A DNA stretch of 64,000 nucleotides from Elephas maximus indicus. Lineage: Eukaryota > Chordata > Mammalia > Proboscidea > Elephantidae. Of the stretch, positions 52,217 through 63,668 are shown one piece after another. The position numbers were made by a program, and so were the translations under genes. Position 1 is the first letter of the stretch. The number at the start of each line of letters is the position of its first letter. The stretch is taken from contig NC_064844.1 in assembly GCF_024166365.1 (NCBI RefSeq), forward strand, positions 558,001-622,000, in the 5' to 3' direction. The notes under the pieces were generated by a model. That model was not told the DNA's origin. It searched no databases and saw only the letters and a list, made by a program, of their open reading frames with translations.

Positions 52217-52718
52217 AAATGCATATTAGAAAAGAAGAAAAGAATCAAATCAATAAGCTAAACTTCTGCCTCATGGATTAAATGTAAAACTATGAAACTT
52301 AAAAAAAGCCTTTGGGATCTAAGGCTAGGCAAAGAATTCTAAACCATGGCCCATCAAAGGAAAAATAGGTAAATTGGACTTTATCAAAATTAAAAACTTT
52401 TGCTCTGCAAAAGACCCTATGAAGAGGATGAAAAGACAAGCTACAGAGAAATATTTGCAAGAGAAAATATTTGGAGAAAATATTTGCAAGCCACATATCC
52501 AATGAAGGATTTGTATCTAAAATAAATAAAGAATTCTTAAAACTCAATTAAAAATCAAACAATGCAACTAAAATATGAGGAAAAGGCATGAAGAGATATT
52601 TCACCAAAGAAGATACACAGATGGCAAAGCACATGAAGAGATGTTCAACTTCATTATCCATTAAAGAAATGCAAATTAAACCAAAATGAGGTATTACCAC
52701 ACGTCTATCAGAATGGCT

Positions 52719-52876
52719 GGAGCCCTGGTGGCCCAATGGTTAAGAGCTCGGCTGCTAACCAAGAGATCAACAGTTTGAATCCACCAGCTGCTCCTTGGAA
52801 ACCCTATGAGACAGCTTTACTCTGTCCTGTGGGGTCGCTATGAGTTGGAATCCACTCGATAGCAACAGGTATGGGT
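52719..52876 (+). mobile_element. AfroSINE, short form, in L1
   Basis: Complete copy from 'ggagccctggtggcccaatggttaagagctcgg', flanked by the exact 13-bp duplication TATCAGAATGGCT at 52706-52718 and 52877-52889. Confidence 0.95.
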
Positions 52877-53640
52877 TATCAGAATGGCTACAATAAAAAA
52901 CAGTGACAACAACAAATGCTGGTGAGGATGCGTAGGAACTGTGTCACTCATACATTGCTAGGAATGTATGGGAGTGTACAATGGTACAGCCACTCTGGAA
53001 AACAGTTTGGCAGTTTCTTAAAAAAAATAAGCACGCACTATCATATGAGCCAGCAATAGCACTCCTGGATATTTGAAAACTTATGTTCACACAAAAACCT
53101 GTACATGGATGTTTAAGCAGCTTTACTCATAAGAGCCAAAAACTGGAACAACTCACAAGTCCTCTAGCAGGTGGATGAATTACACGAACTGCGGTTGAGC
53201 CATCCCATGGAATACCACTCAGCAGTAAAGAGAAGTAGATATTGATATACCCAGCAACCTGGATGAACCTCTAGAGAATCGTGCCGTGTGAAAAAAGCCA
53301 GTTGCGAAAGGTTAATACTGTATGATTTCATTTACATAACATTCTTGAAATGGCAAAATTACAGAAATGGAGATGAGATTAGTGGCTAACGGGTTAAGGA
53401 GAGGGTGGGGTGGAAGGTAACTGCGTCTGGCTATAAAAGAGCAACACGTGGGACCCTGGCGGTGATGGAAATGTTCTGAATCTTGCCTATTTCAATATCA
53501 ATAACCTGGTCATAATATTGTTCTATAACTTTTCAGGAATTTACTATTGGGGGAAGCTGGGTAAAGGGTACATGGGATCTCTTTGTATTATTTCTCACAA
53601 CCGCATGTGATCTACAATTATCTAAAAATAAAAAAGTTTA

Positions 53641-53844
53641 ACTAAAAAAATCTGCCAGGCAGATAAGTGAGCATAGATGGCTACAAAACAGTATGATACC
53701 ACGGTTGTTTTAATAATATTAACTGTGCTTATTTGGTTGATGAAATGACATAGTTGAGGTTTTTTGTTGATTTGTTTGTACTCTTCTGTATTTGTGAAGT
53801 TTTCTTTATTGAGCATGCTTTACATTGGAAATTGAGTAAAAGGA
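53641..53844 (+). mobile_element. Old L1 3' end
   Basis: 'gctacaaaacagtatgataccacggttg' and 'cttctgtatttgtgaagttttctttattgagcatgctttac' are typical of old L1 3' ends. Confidence 0.55.
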
Positions 53845-53858
53845 AAGAATACTCAATA

Positions 53859-54038
53859 AAAAACAAAACAAAAAAACAAAACAAAACCCAGTGCTGTCAA
53901 GTTGATTCTGACTCATAGCGACCCTACAGGACAGAGTAGAACTGCTCCATAGAGTTTGCAAGGAGTGCCTGGCGGATTTGAACTGCCGACCCTTTGGTTA
54001 GCAGCTGTAGCACTTAACCACTACGACACCAGGATTTC
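53859..54038 (-). mobile_element. AfroSINE, short form
   Basis: Inverted copy with a long A-rich end (aaaacaaaacaaaa) at left, flanked by the exact 14-bp duplication AAGAATACTCAATA at 53845-53858 and 54039-54052. Confidence 0.95.
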
Positions 54039-54224
54039 AAGAATACTCAATAGGAGAAAAAAACCTATAATCTGTGGAACACAAGGTTGCCTAGGAAAAG
54101 AAGGTACAGTATGGGTCAAAAGGTGTCTGAGTCAGAGTTCTTAGAATAGAGCAAAACCTTTTGAGGTAACTATGAAATTCTAAAGCCATTTGCCATTAAG
54201 TCTATTTTGGCTATAGGTAAGGTG

Positions 54225-54436
54225 ATCGTATGAAGTCCCTCGATGGCACAAACGTTAAGCGCTCAAGTACTAACCGAAAGGTTGGTCATTCCAACCCACT
54301 CCGAAGCACCTTGGAAAACCAGACTTGCAATCTGCTTCCGAAAGGTCACAGCCTTGAAAACCCCATGGAGCATTCTACTCTGCACACGTGGGGTCGCCAT
54401 GAGTCGGAACTGACTTGATGGCAACTGACAACAGGG
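54225..54436 (+). mobile_element. AfroSINE, long form, diverged
   Basis: 'gaagtccctcgatggcacaaacgttaagcgctc' to 'gtcggaactgacttgatggcaactgacaac', with the long-form middle block ('accagacttgcaatctgcttccgaaaggtcacagcc'). The tail continues with 'ctgacaac', close to the RTE 3' end. Confidence 0.85.
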
Positions 54437-54604
54437 TGATCATACAATTTGTCATATAAACCAGGACACTTTTCAGAGTAAAAGGGGACATTATTAATTA
54501 TTCTTGAAAAAAATGGTGTAAGCTAGTACTGTCCCAAGACAACTGGGGCATACACTCACTTAGCTTTATTTAGGTCAGGGCCTCGCTTTTTAGGTCAGTG
54601 GCTC

Positions 54605-54718
54605 TGTGGGAGATAGACCTGGTAGTCTGCTCCTGTAAAGACTGCAGACTAGGAAACCCTATGGGGCAGTTCTACTCTATCATATAGAGTCGCTATGAGT
54701 TGGAATCAACTCAACAGG
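54605..54718 (+). mobile_element. AfroSINE, head-less long form
   Basis: Only the middle and tail remain: 'acctggtagtctgctcctgtaaagactgcagactaggaaacc' to 'ttggaatcaactcaacaggtc'. Confidence 0.75.
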
Positions 54719-55616
54719 TCATGCTCAGTTCTGATAAATCCAGAATTTGTCATATTAATATTTGGCAACTTTAATACATAACAACATGTCAACTCAATAT
54801 ATACAACAACGGTGTTAACTACACAGTTAATCATTTCCTCTTCAAAGCACCACCTAATGGTTTTCAAACTATCCTCGGACTTCTGTGGCTTTCTGCTCTC
54901 TGTCCTTTCTCCTTACTGCCACCAGAGTTAATATCTAAAACACGTATGATCGTACCAGCTTTTCTCTTCAAAAGAGCAGCAATAGACCATTCCTGTCTAT
55001 TGCATTCCTTCGTTTGTTTGGTGCCGAGTATGAGTACGTGCTGGGGATGCCCTGGTGAGTCATGATAAAGGTCATTTCAAATTAGCGACATGACCCAGGC
55101 TCTCCTGCCCTTTCACTCTTGCACCTAGAATGCCCTCGTCTTAATCTCTGCCTGTTGAAATGTGCTGAATGCCTACTGGGACCAAGATGTTCTTCAGCGT
55201 TCTGTAGGAAATACATGAACAAGTAGATACGATAAAGTCTCAGCTCTCGGAAAGGGTGTTGTCCTCTACGGTGTTTCCCCAGAAACGTGTTCTAAGCCAA
55301 AGTCCTGGAAGATGCAACGCAGAAGTAGGATTCTGTGATCAAAGACATGAGAGAAACACTGTAGATCACTCCTTCTGTAAGTGACTGGTAATTCTCAGCC
55401 GTATGCCAGAGACAATCCGAGGGTTTAACCAGGGCTGGAAAATAAGTGAAAAGACAAGCAACCCCATGCTCTTGGTGGGATTGTTAACAGAGACAAACTT
55501 TTTGGAGGGCAACTAGGCAATCTCTTTTAAAATTTTAGTAACGCTCATTTGCCCTAACAATTGTTATCTCTGGTGTTGTGGAATTTTTCCTGCTTTTCAT
55601 CATTTTACAGTATTCA
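54719..55616. other. No gene recognised, possible L2 pieces
   Basis: 55085-55140 ('gacccaggctctcctgccctttcactcttgcacctagaatgccc') may be L2. 55470-55550 may be an old L1 ('gggattgttaacagagacaaactttttggagggcaactaggcaatc'). The remainder is unplaced. Confidence 0.4.
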
Positions 55617-55784
55617 AGGAAAAACCTGGTGACACAGTGGTTAAGAGCTATGGCTGCTAACCAAAAGATTAGTAGTTCAAATCCACCAGGCTCTCCTTGG
55701 AAACCCTATGGGGCAGTTCTACTCTGTCCTATAGGGTCACTATGAGTTGGAATAGACTTGATGGCAATGGGTGTGGTTTTTGGT
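55617..55784 (+). mobile_element. AfroSINE, short form
   Basis: Full copy 'aaaaacctggtgacacagtggttaagagc' to 'gacttgatggcaatgggtgtggttttt'. Flanks AGTATTCAA and TGTATTTAA are a weak duplication. Confidence 0.9.
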
Positions 55785-55913
55785 GGACTGTATTTAAATT
55801 TTTTTTTTTTAGTGCATATGTATTTTTTTAATTAAAAAAAATAAAGACACAAGGGGTGGAAAAAAATTATCTTTCTTTGCTGGATTTATACTTTTTAGGT
55901 CAACAATCGAGGC

Positions 55914-56058
55914 TGTGGAGCCCTGGTGGCTCAGCTGCTAACCAAGAGGTCAGCAGTTTGAATCTACCAGCCACTCCTTGGAAACCCTGTGGAGCAGTTC
56001 TATTCCGTCCTGTAGGGTCGCTATGAGTTGGGATTGACTCGACAGCAATGGGTTTATT
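55914..56058 (+). mobile_element. AfroSINE with a box-A-region deletion
   Basis: 'ggagccctggtggctcagctgctaaccaagagg' lacks about 12 bp ('tggttaagagct') of the tRNA-like head. The rest is normal. Confidence 0.88.
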
Positions 56059-57875
56059 CAAGGCTCTACAAAATGAGCCCCTACAATTGCAACCCCACCT
56101 TCTACATGGTGACCCCCCCCTTGACACCTCCCTCTCGCCGGCCCAGCCCATGTAAAGCTGGATGTGTCTTCACGCCTCTCTGCCCTGCTCATCCTCTAAC
56201 TGGCCGTCCTCCCTCCTCTGTTAACCACAACAGAGCTTGTCTTTCCAGGGCAGGCAGGAGTCACCCTCTTCTCTGCAGAGCTTGTCCTCTTGTCTGGATT
56301 AAGTTGCCCCTCCCTGGGGCTGAGGGGTGGTTTTTGTACCTCTTGCAGAGTGCAGGTTGCTTACAGTACTCTTACTTGTGTCTGGGGTCTCCCTTGCCAG
56401 CATTTATTCTCCACTTCATTTGCCTACTCTGTGAAATAAATGTTTCTTCAAAACACTCATCCAGTCTCAAACGCTCCACGCGTAAGTCCATGCTCCGATT
56501 GTACAGCTCTCGGAGATTTACAGCTCAGCCGTGCACACAATTGCCTTCAAGTCACAAAATGCTATTTTATGTTAGTTTTTATTCAAAAACAGTACAGGAA
56601 TTAATTAAACATGTCTATAGATGCCTGGTGTTTTTTCACTGACAGTGAGCCAGCATTATTACCTCACTCTAAGCCTTTCTCCGGTGGTTTGTTTACAGAG
56701 AGTTGTGCTAAATAGCTGAGCTGTTGTCATGACCCTTTGCCTAGATCTTTCCAAAACAGTCATTAGGCTTCAGTTTTACATAAAAAAAAAAAAAAACGCA
56801 CACAAAATCTCACAGCCAGGAGAGAAACTGAAAACAATTCCTAGAATTTTAAACTTGTACAGGAGTTGCGATTGGGCTTACAGTAATGGGCACAGCCCAG
56901 GATTTTGTAACTCAGCATTCAGTAAATTTGAACACTTGTAGGTATTGAAGTGACTGTGATTGCCAAAAGTAAACTGTGACGATGTGTGGAATGAGCCAAC
57001 AGCCCTAAATAAGCTCAATCAATAGCTCTCCTTTCAGTAAATCTCAGCGTTAACTACTTTTCACCATTTTGGTGACTACACAGTTTCAGGTCCCCAAGTG
57101 GGAGTAGCTCTTAAAGAAAAAGTGCCACCTCATTATCATTTGTAAATTTCCACTCCAAGCCAGCGTCTGCTGGCAGCCCAGGCTGACCTTCCTAACAGCA
57201 TAGTATTCGTCATTGTTTTATTTATGAGCATCTACAGAAGCCTGCAAGCTCTGAGGACAGGGTGCAGAGAAAAAAAAAAACTGAAACCGAGAAGGAAAGC
57301 AAATGCAAAAAGCCAGAAACGACTTCTTCACCTCTTCCTATATGATCTCAAAACTTCTGGGACCTTGAAAGATTGATTTCCTTTCACTCAAGTTTCTTAT
57401 AAAATTGCCTTTGGCTCACACATCTGAACACAGCAGTTTATTTTCCAAGATAAGCAGGACAGGGAAATGTATCTGAGGGAAGATGGCGTGCTGGGTGCCC
57501 CGGAGACATAGGTCACAGAACAAAGTCAGTGAGGAGGTGGTCCTCCAATGACCTGCAAACAGCAGAGGGTCTGCTTCGGGTTAACCTCAGTGTGTCTCTC
57601 ATCACGTTTCACTTTTCTTCTCGGCTGGCGTTAAATATAAGTAGGCTTTACTCAACCTGTTCTGTGAGAGCCTTTTGAATTGCTCAGCAGAAGAGCAATC
57701 AGGACTTAAGTTTGTGAAATTTGAACTTTGTGTTTTCACCTCCACTTCCCTTTAACGGTCCTGGTCAATGTAGTAGCCACAGCAATGAACGTGTTATCCA
57801 GTTCTGCTTCTGCAGACTGCTTATGCCATTTCACGTGCTACAAGTGCTTTCAGACAAGTGCCATTGGCTATCTGA
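56059..57875. other. Single-copy-looking sequence, no gene recognised
   Basis: 56090-56420 is pyrimidine-rich. A 204-codon frame (56028-56642) begins inside the SINE tail, has no domain and low-complexity Pro/Ser/Cys content, so I reject it as a gene. 56440-57700 lacks recognisable repeats and could contain conserved noncoding elements, for example 57080-57240. Confidence 0.4.
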
Positions 57876-57879
57876 GCTG

Positions 57880-58015
57880 GAAGAAATATTACAGTCTTTT
57901 ACTTTCAACCCTGAGGCTCAGAAAAGCTCCCAAAGATCCAGCAGACTGTCTGCAGCAGAGCTGGCATTAGCACTAGGTATCTCAGCTAATCTAGACCTAC
58001 TCTTGAGCTCTTCAT
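57880..58015 (+). mobile_element. MIR SINE, diverged
   Basis: 'ctgaggctcagaaaagctcccaaagatccagcagactgtctgcagcagagctggcattagcac' follows MIR order loosely. Confidence 0.4.
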
Positions 58016-58590
58016 GGTCTGGGTGATCAAAGGACAGAATAATTTCTCCCTAATGCAATCACAGAAAGTCCCCGTGAATTAGTTCATCTTTTATTAGGCT
58101 ATGTTAATCTTTTAAAATATGCAGCAGGCTCATTTAACGTCAATATACGTCAGCATTGGGAAAATGCTCACAAATACCAAACCATGTTTTTACGCAAATA
58201 ATGTTTCTTCACCATCTACAAGATTCTGAATCTGGCTGGGAGTAGTGGAAGCATGGTATTCTGAAAACCCTTCCAGGTACTTCTAGGCCCCTCACTAGGC
58301 CTCTCATTCCTCAGTGAAAACCTGCACCACACCCCGGACCTCCATTCCAGGGCAGAGCAAAAGCCCAGGACAGTGGGCCACTGAGCCCTCATGCTCTTCT
58401 TCCCATCCCCAGATGTTCTAGATGAGCAATAAGTAGCAATTACTCCAAGGCAGAAAGCAGAGCCAAATGATGGAAATTTGTGCAAGAGCAAGCGTCTCAA
58501 GGCCCTCACCATTAGAAACTTTGACATTTCCTCTAAACTTGACATCCAAACAAATTTTTTCCTGACATGTAAAAAATATTCATTTTTGTG
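58016..58590. other. No gene recognised
   Basis: Unassigned sequence. The 109-codon minus frame at 58216-58545 has no domain I know. The block at 58225-58530 may itself be an old repeat. Confidence 0.35.
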
Positions 58591-58830
58591 TCAAAAACCA
58601 TGAAAGTATCCATACCCTTTGACTCAGCAATCCCACTCCTGGGAATTTAACTCAAGAATTAGTTCAAGAGGAGGAAAAAGGTCTATGCAACAAGTTGGTC
58701 ATTTTAAAATATAACAGCAAGAGTAAAGGACCTGACATTCTATACTTGGTAAAAAGTTAAGTAGATCGTGGTATAGTAACTTGTTTGAATTATTAACTCG
58801 TGGCCATTATGTCAAATTTACAAAATAAAA
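58591..58830 (+). mobile_element. Old L1 3' region
   Basis: 'atgaaagtatccataccctttgactcagcaatcccactcctgggaatttaactc' is a clear L1 ORF2 3' signature. The rest decays to 58830. Confidence 0.65.
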
Positions 58831-58876
58831 TGAAATATTAGTAAGTGAAAAAGCAGAATACAAAATTGTATGCTGA

Positions 58877-59283
58877 AACTAATGGGTGGAATTGTGTCCC
58901 CAAAAATATGTTTTAAATTCTAACCTCTATGCCCGTGGTTATACTTCCATTTGGCAATGGGTTGTCTTTGTTATGGTAATGAGGCAGGATTAGTGTAGGT
59001 ATGTCTTGAGTCAATCTCTTTTGAGCTATAAAAGATTAAACAAGCAAGCAGAGGAGAGAAGGGGTAAGATAGATGCCAAGACACATGGAGATCTCCAAGG
59101 AACCAAAAAGCAGAAGCTGGTGAGACAAGGGCCTTCGTCTTAAGCTGGCAGAGAGAGAAAGTCTTTCCCTGGAGCCAGAATTCAGACTTCTGGCCTCCTA
59201 GACTGTGAGAAAATAAATTTCTGTTTGTTAAAGCCACCTACTTGTAGTATTTCTGTTATAACAGCACTAGATAACGGAGACAC
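58877..59283 (+). mobile_element. LTR family B, short variant
   Basis: 'gggtggaattgtgtccccaaaaatatg' to 'gttataacagcactagataacggagaca', about 130 bp shorter than 45805-46340 because the middle is deleted or a different subfamily. Confidence 0.78.
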
Positions 59284-59315
59284 CGATGAAAACAAACTGT
59301 TAAAAAATGGGTATG

Positions 59316-60265
59316 TGTGGTGCAGTGAAATAATTAATATGGCCCTTCTAGTCTTTTTTTTTTTAGTCATAGTTTCTGTAACTTCTACCAAATAACTGGG
59401 TGGTACTATGCAAAGAAGGCACTTGTGGCCACCAAGGGGATTGGATAGCTTGCTAATAATGTAAATAAGGTACATGGCACCTTGTGGGGGTGGGACCATG
59501 CAAATAAGGTGTATGGAACCATAACAAGTGGATTGGTCAGTTTTGGCATCTTGCTAGACTTAAAAGAAGTCACCCCAGAGGCGGGAAGGGAGCAGCTCAC
59601 CAGCACTAAGAAAGAAGAGCCAGGAGTGGAGTGTATCCTTTGGACCCAGGATCCCTGCACTGAGAAGCTCCTGGAACCAAGAGACCGAGAGAGAGAGAGA
59701 GAGAACTGTAACACTGAAGACAGCGTGAAGTGGTGGCAGAGAAACATCAGCAGAGGTAGGAGACTGGCGGGAGATGGTGCATTTTCTTCTCGGCCCACAG
59801 AGCGAGAAAGCTGAGTCCCTTTGGGCAGGAGGCTTACTGGCAAAGTGGGTGCCTTGAGGCACTTATTGGCAGAGCTAAAAGAGCCTTGTAGCACTTACCT
59901 AAGCAGAGCAGAGACCAAGTGGCCAGAGAGAGGCATGCCTGCAGACATGGCTGAGAAGAGGCTGTCCTGATCAAAGAACCGTATCCTGAGCGTTCCTGAA
60001 TCTGAATTGTAACCTCTTAGTTCCCTAATAAACCCCACAATTATGAGCATTGCCTGTGAGTTCTGTCTGGCCATTGCCGGGAATTATCAAACTCAGCAGA
60101 GAAGTAGAAAGTGCCATGGCAGGGCTGGTTGGTGTCAGAATTGGTAAAAACATTGGTGGATAGAGGCATATCTCACAGGAACCAGCCATGGGCTGTTGAT
60201 CTTGATTCTCCTTCCTCCTTGTGAAGTTAGAGGTCAGACAATGCCCCTGTCACGCCATTTTTACA
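59316..60265 (+). mobile_element. LTR family A, solo
   Basis: 950-bp unit, TGTGGTGCAG to TTTTTACA, flanked by the exact 5-bp duplication GTATG at 59311-59315 and 60266-60270. AATAAA is at 60027-60032. An extra near-repeat ('gtatggaacc', 'aaggtacatggcacc') at 59470-59520 makes it longer than the copy at 31275. The 162-codon minus frame here is an artefact of the LTR. Confidence 0.92.
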
Positions 60266-60339
60266 GTATGTAAAACAGAGATGTCAAGGCAAAATGGAAT
60301 AAATTTCCTAGAGTGGCAGGTCAACAGGACAGAAGATCA

Positions 60340-60725
60340 GCTTGAACTGGCTTAAGTGAAAAGGAGGGATTTCATTGGCTCATATAGCCAAGACTTAGGT
60401 AGGGCAGGTGTATCACTGGCCTCAGGTGTGTCTCCAACGAGAGATGTAAATTGCCATCATGACCTCCTACCCATCTCTTCTCTACTTCACTCTGCATGGA
60501 AGCTTCCTTCTCCCAACCCAGTTTCTTCCCAAGATGAGGAGCTGCTGTCTAAACTCACAATCTTGTATCTTCCAACCAGTATGAAATGCCTTGCTTCTCC
60601 CAGATCTAGTAGCAATGATTCTGGGGGAGGAGTCTCACTGGCCTGGCTTGGGTCATGTGCCCATCCCTGGACCAATGATGGTTAGGCTACTATGATTGAG
60701 ATCCACGTCTCAACCAACCATTGTG
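60340..60725. repeat. Ancient interspersed repeat, unnamed
   Basis: Related to 2771-3330. 'gaactggcttaagtgaaaaggagggatttcattggctcatat' and 'ggcttgggtcatgtgcccatccctggaccaatgatg' are conserved landmarks I have seen in other mammals but cannot name with certainty. Confidence 0.5.
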
Positions 60726-60789
60726 GCCAAGGAAGCTCAGCCATTTAAGAAGTGGTTCCCCAAAAGGAGAAAGGTACTGCTCCCAGTAG

Positions 60790-61320
60790 AAGTTAAGGTG
60801 CTCCAGGATTCTGTCATCTCCATGAGGGCAGAGCCAGGTCTGTCAATATCTTAGGTCAGGTTCCCAGGAGGAAAAGACTCTGAGATGCAGACCTACATGG
60901 AGAAGGTTTACTAGAGAGGCTCTTGGGAACAACATGTGTGGCGGCTTGGGCTGGGCAAGGGGAGGAGATGAACTACTGCGTGGTTGTAACAAAGGCCTCA
61001 GCTAGTCCTATGGAGAGGTCTAGAACTAGGGTTGCCTCTCAGAGTTGTCCTAAATTTCAGCAAGTTGCCCCAGCCTTCAAATCGCCACAGAGACCAGACG
61101 TGGGCTGTCCTTGGAGAGGGACAATTCCTGGAGAGGATTCAGCTGTGAGCTGATGACAACCAATGCAGTCAGCTGTGGCAGAATGAGTGGGGTCCTGAAG
61201 TGGGGGGGCTGGGTGGCACACTACAGCATCCGCTGCAATCAACAAATCCGTAGGACCAGCAGTACAGTTCCTGGCACAGGGTAGCTGCTCATTAAATATT
61301 TTGGAATGAATAAATTAACA
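60790..61320 (+). mobile_element. L2 3' end split by an unnamed repeat
   Basis: 'catctccatgagggcagagccaggtctgtcaatatct' (to about 60853) and 'gtacagttcctggcacagggtagctgctcattaaatattttggaatgaataaa' (61262-61316) are consecutive parts of an L2 3' end. The roughly 400 bp between them ('agatgcagacctacatggagaaggtttactagagaggc' onward) look like a separate ancient LTR-like repeat inserted in it. Confidence 0.6.
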
Positions 61321-61427
61321 AAATGGAAGGTGTGGATTAGATAGTCCTTTTCAGCAATATTGAATACATCTGTCTGTCTTCTGGAGGATCTGTGGAAAAG
61401 ATGATGAATCACAAATTCTCACTGTGT

Positions 61428-61446
61428 TTTTTTTTTTTTTTTTTTA
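61428..61446. repeat. T homopolymer
   Basis: A run of about 18 T, perhaps the end of an unrecognised inverted retroposon. Confidence 0.8.
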
Positions 61447-61584
61447 ATAAAGGAGTGTGAATAGGAATAGGAGAAGAATGTCTACTAAATGTTGACTGAC
61501 TTGTTTGGCTAGAAAGAATAAAGCATTCCTTGTAATTGAGTTAACAGTAGGAAGTTTTAAGAAAGCACTTATTAAAGATATTAC

Positions 61585-61790
61585 AAAGGGTAGAACTGTG
61601 CTTTTCAATATGGTAGCCACTGGTCAAAATTAATTAAAATCAAATAAAATTAAAGATTCACTTCCTTAATCACACTAGTTACATTTCAAGTGCTCAGCAG
61701 CCATCTGTGGCTAGTGGCTGCCATACTGAAAAGTTCAGACACACAACATTTTCCATCACTGCAGAAAGTTCTGTGGACCAGCACAGGTTT
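61585..61790. mobile_element. hAT/Charlie-type nonautonomous DNA transposon
   Basis: The left arm 'caatatggtagccactgg' and right arm 'tggctagtggctgccatactga' are inverted, around an AT-rich centre with 'acatttcaagtgctcagcagccatctgtgg'. This is the pattern of a common mammalian hAT-like MER element. It has no transposase. Confidence 0.6.
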
Positions 61791-62204
61791 GTACCAAAAG
61801 TTGTGTTCTTTACCTCCATCCGATAAAAATCCATTTACTCTCATGAATTCTGCTGCTCGTTATCATGAGAGTGCTGGAACTGGAGGTAAGATTTTAAAAG
61901 TCTTGGGCAAAAAGGATGATACTAAGATGGAATAAATCTTTGTTGTCATTTCATCCCGGTCCTGCTGTCTGGATCATCCGGCTGTAGTCAGGACAAAAGG
62001 CCCCCGGCTTCTTAAATGTGCTCTGTTCCTGGCTCCTCACAGTCAGAGAGACAGAACTGCTCCTCCCAGCCTCAAACTGCCAAGATTTAAATGCCCAACA
62101 ACCAGATTTGTGTTCTTTCTAAAATGCCTCCTCCACAACTGGACTAAACCAAAAGCAAAGAAGTTTCCTGAATAATCTGAATGCTTCGAAGGCCAGTGTA
62201 GCAG

Positions 62205-63015
62205 GGGCAGGGGTTTGGGGACCATGATTTCAGGAGACATGTAAGTCAATTGGCATAATAAAATCTACTAAGAAAACATTCTGCATCCCACTTTGAAGAG
62301 TGGTGTCTGGGGTCTTAAACGCTAGCAAGCAGCCATCTAAGATGCATGAATTGGTCTGAACCCACCTGGATCAAAGGAGAATGAAGAACACCAAGGACAC
62401 AAGGTAATTAATAGCCCAAGAGACAGAAAGGGGTACATGAACCAGAGACTATATCATCCTGAGACCAGAAGAACTAGATGGTGCCCAGCTACAATCTATG
62501 ACTGCCCTGACAGGGAAAGCAACAGAGAATTCCTGAGGGAGCAGGCGAGCAGTGGGATAAAAAAAAAAAAAAAAAATTTGATGCAGACCCCAAATTCTCA
62601 TAAAAAGACCAGAGTTAATGGTCTGACTGAGACTAGAAGGACCCTGGTGGTCATGGCCTCCAGACCTTCTGTTGCCCCAGGACAGGAAACATTCCTGAAG
62701 CCAACTCTTCACACATGGATTCGACTGGACAATGGGTTGGAGAGGGATGCTGGTGAGAAGTGAGCTTCCTGGATCAGGTGGACACTTGAGACTACGTTGG
62801 CATCTCCTGCCTGGAGGGTAGATGAGAGGGTGGAGGGAGCTAGAAGCTAACGAAAAGGACACGAAAAGGGAGAGTGGAGGGAGAGAGCAGGCTGTCTCAT
62901 TAGGGGGAGAGTATTTGGGAGTATGTAGCAAGGAGTATATAAGTTTTTACGGGAGAGACTGACTTGATTTGTAAACTTTCACTTAAAGAGCAATAAAAAT
63001 TATAAAAAAAAATAA
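62205..63015 (+). mobile_element. L1 3' UTR copy
   Basis: Colinear with 26060-26835: 'gtaagtcaattggcataataaaatctactaag', 'tggtgtctggggtcttaaacgctagcaagcagccatctaag', 'cctgagaccagaagaactagatggtgcccagctac', ending 'gtaaactttcacttaaagagcaataaaaattataaaaaaaa'. The long frames on both strands (108 and 160 codons) come from this repeat. Confidence 0.82.
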
Positions 63016-63367
63016 TAAAATGCCTCCTCGAATCTAGGCATTAGCTCTGAGGGTGATATATTGAAGCCCAGAAGAAGTGCTGTGGTTTTGTCTTTCTTTC
63101 ATACTAAATTAAAAAAAAAAATTTTGACCTGTTATATTATTCAAAGTTTCAAACATATACAAGAATAGGGACACTCGTATAATGAATTCCGTACCCATAA
63201 GGCAGGCTTAACAATTATCAACTCAAAGCCTATTTTGTTTCATTTACATTCCCATCCACTCTCTCCATCAAAGATTATTTTGAGGCAAATCCCAGACATC
63301 TATAAATATTTTCCTATCTCTAAAAGATAGTAACTCTTAAACAATAGTATTAACCACGATACCATTA

Positions 63368-63425
63368 TACCCAAAAACACCCACTGCTGTTGAGTCGATT
63401 CCGACTCATGGCGACCCTATATAAA
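63368..63425 (-). mobile_element. AfroSINE tail fragment
   Basis: 'acccaaaaacacccactgctgttgagtcgattccgactcatggcgaccctat' is the inverted tail only, a strongly 5'-truncated copy. Confidence 0.8.
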
Positions 63426-63668
63426 ACCTTAAAAAAAAATTCCTTAGTGTCTTCAAATATTGTCACTATTCACCTTTCCAAACAAGGTCCATACAATGCA
63501 AGTGGTTGATGTGTCTCTTAAGTCTTATTAAATCTTTAAGTTCTTATCCGGCCTCCTTTTTATTCCTCACAATTTATTGTTGAAGAAATCAGGTCTTCTG
63601 TCTTACAAAGTTTTTCAGTTATCTCATTGCATTCCCATGGTATAATTTAACATGTCCATTTGTCCCCT

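Larger units (their letters stand above)
50650..53640 (+). mobile_element. L1 with broken ORF2 and 3' UTR, host of nested insertions
   Basis: 50690-51414 carries ORF2 endonuclease-region sequence ('cagaagcagagagggacatcgtatgatgatg', 'tgaagacttcaacatccctcttt', 'ttctttTCAGATacccc'-like). 51951-52290 continues ORF2. 52300-53050 holds the ORF2 3' end ('aaattaaaaacttttgctctgcaaaagacc', 'aatgaggtattaccacacg'). 53050-53640 is the 3' UTR with 'ctaaaaataaaaaag'. The RT centre is deleted and stops are frequent. Nested in it are an L1 3' end (51415-51940) and three AfroSINEs. Confidence 0.8.

Noticed and set aside
56028..56642. 204-codon plus-strand frame
   Set aside because: It starts in the tail of an AfroSINE, is low complexity (Pro, Ser, Cys) and shows no domain, signal peptide or conserved motif.
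59406..59894. 162-codon minus-strand frame and similar frames at 44560-44984
   Set aside because: They fall at the same place in two copies of LTR family A, on the antisense strand, so they are repeat artefacts.
62449..62931. 160-codon minus and 108-codon plus frames
   Set aside because: Both lie in an L1 3' UTR copy and are not kept open in the other copies.
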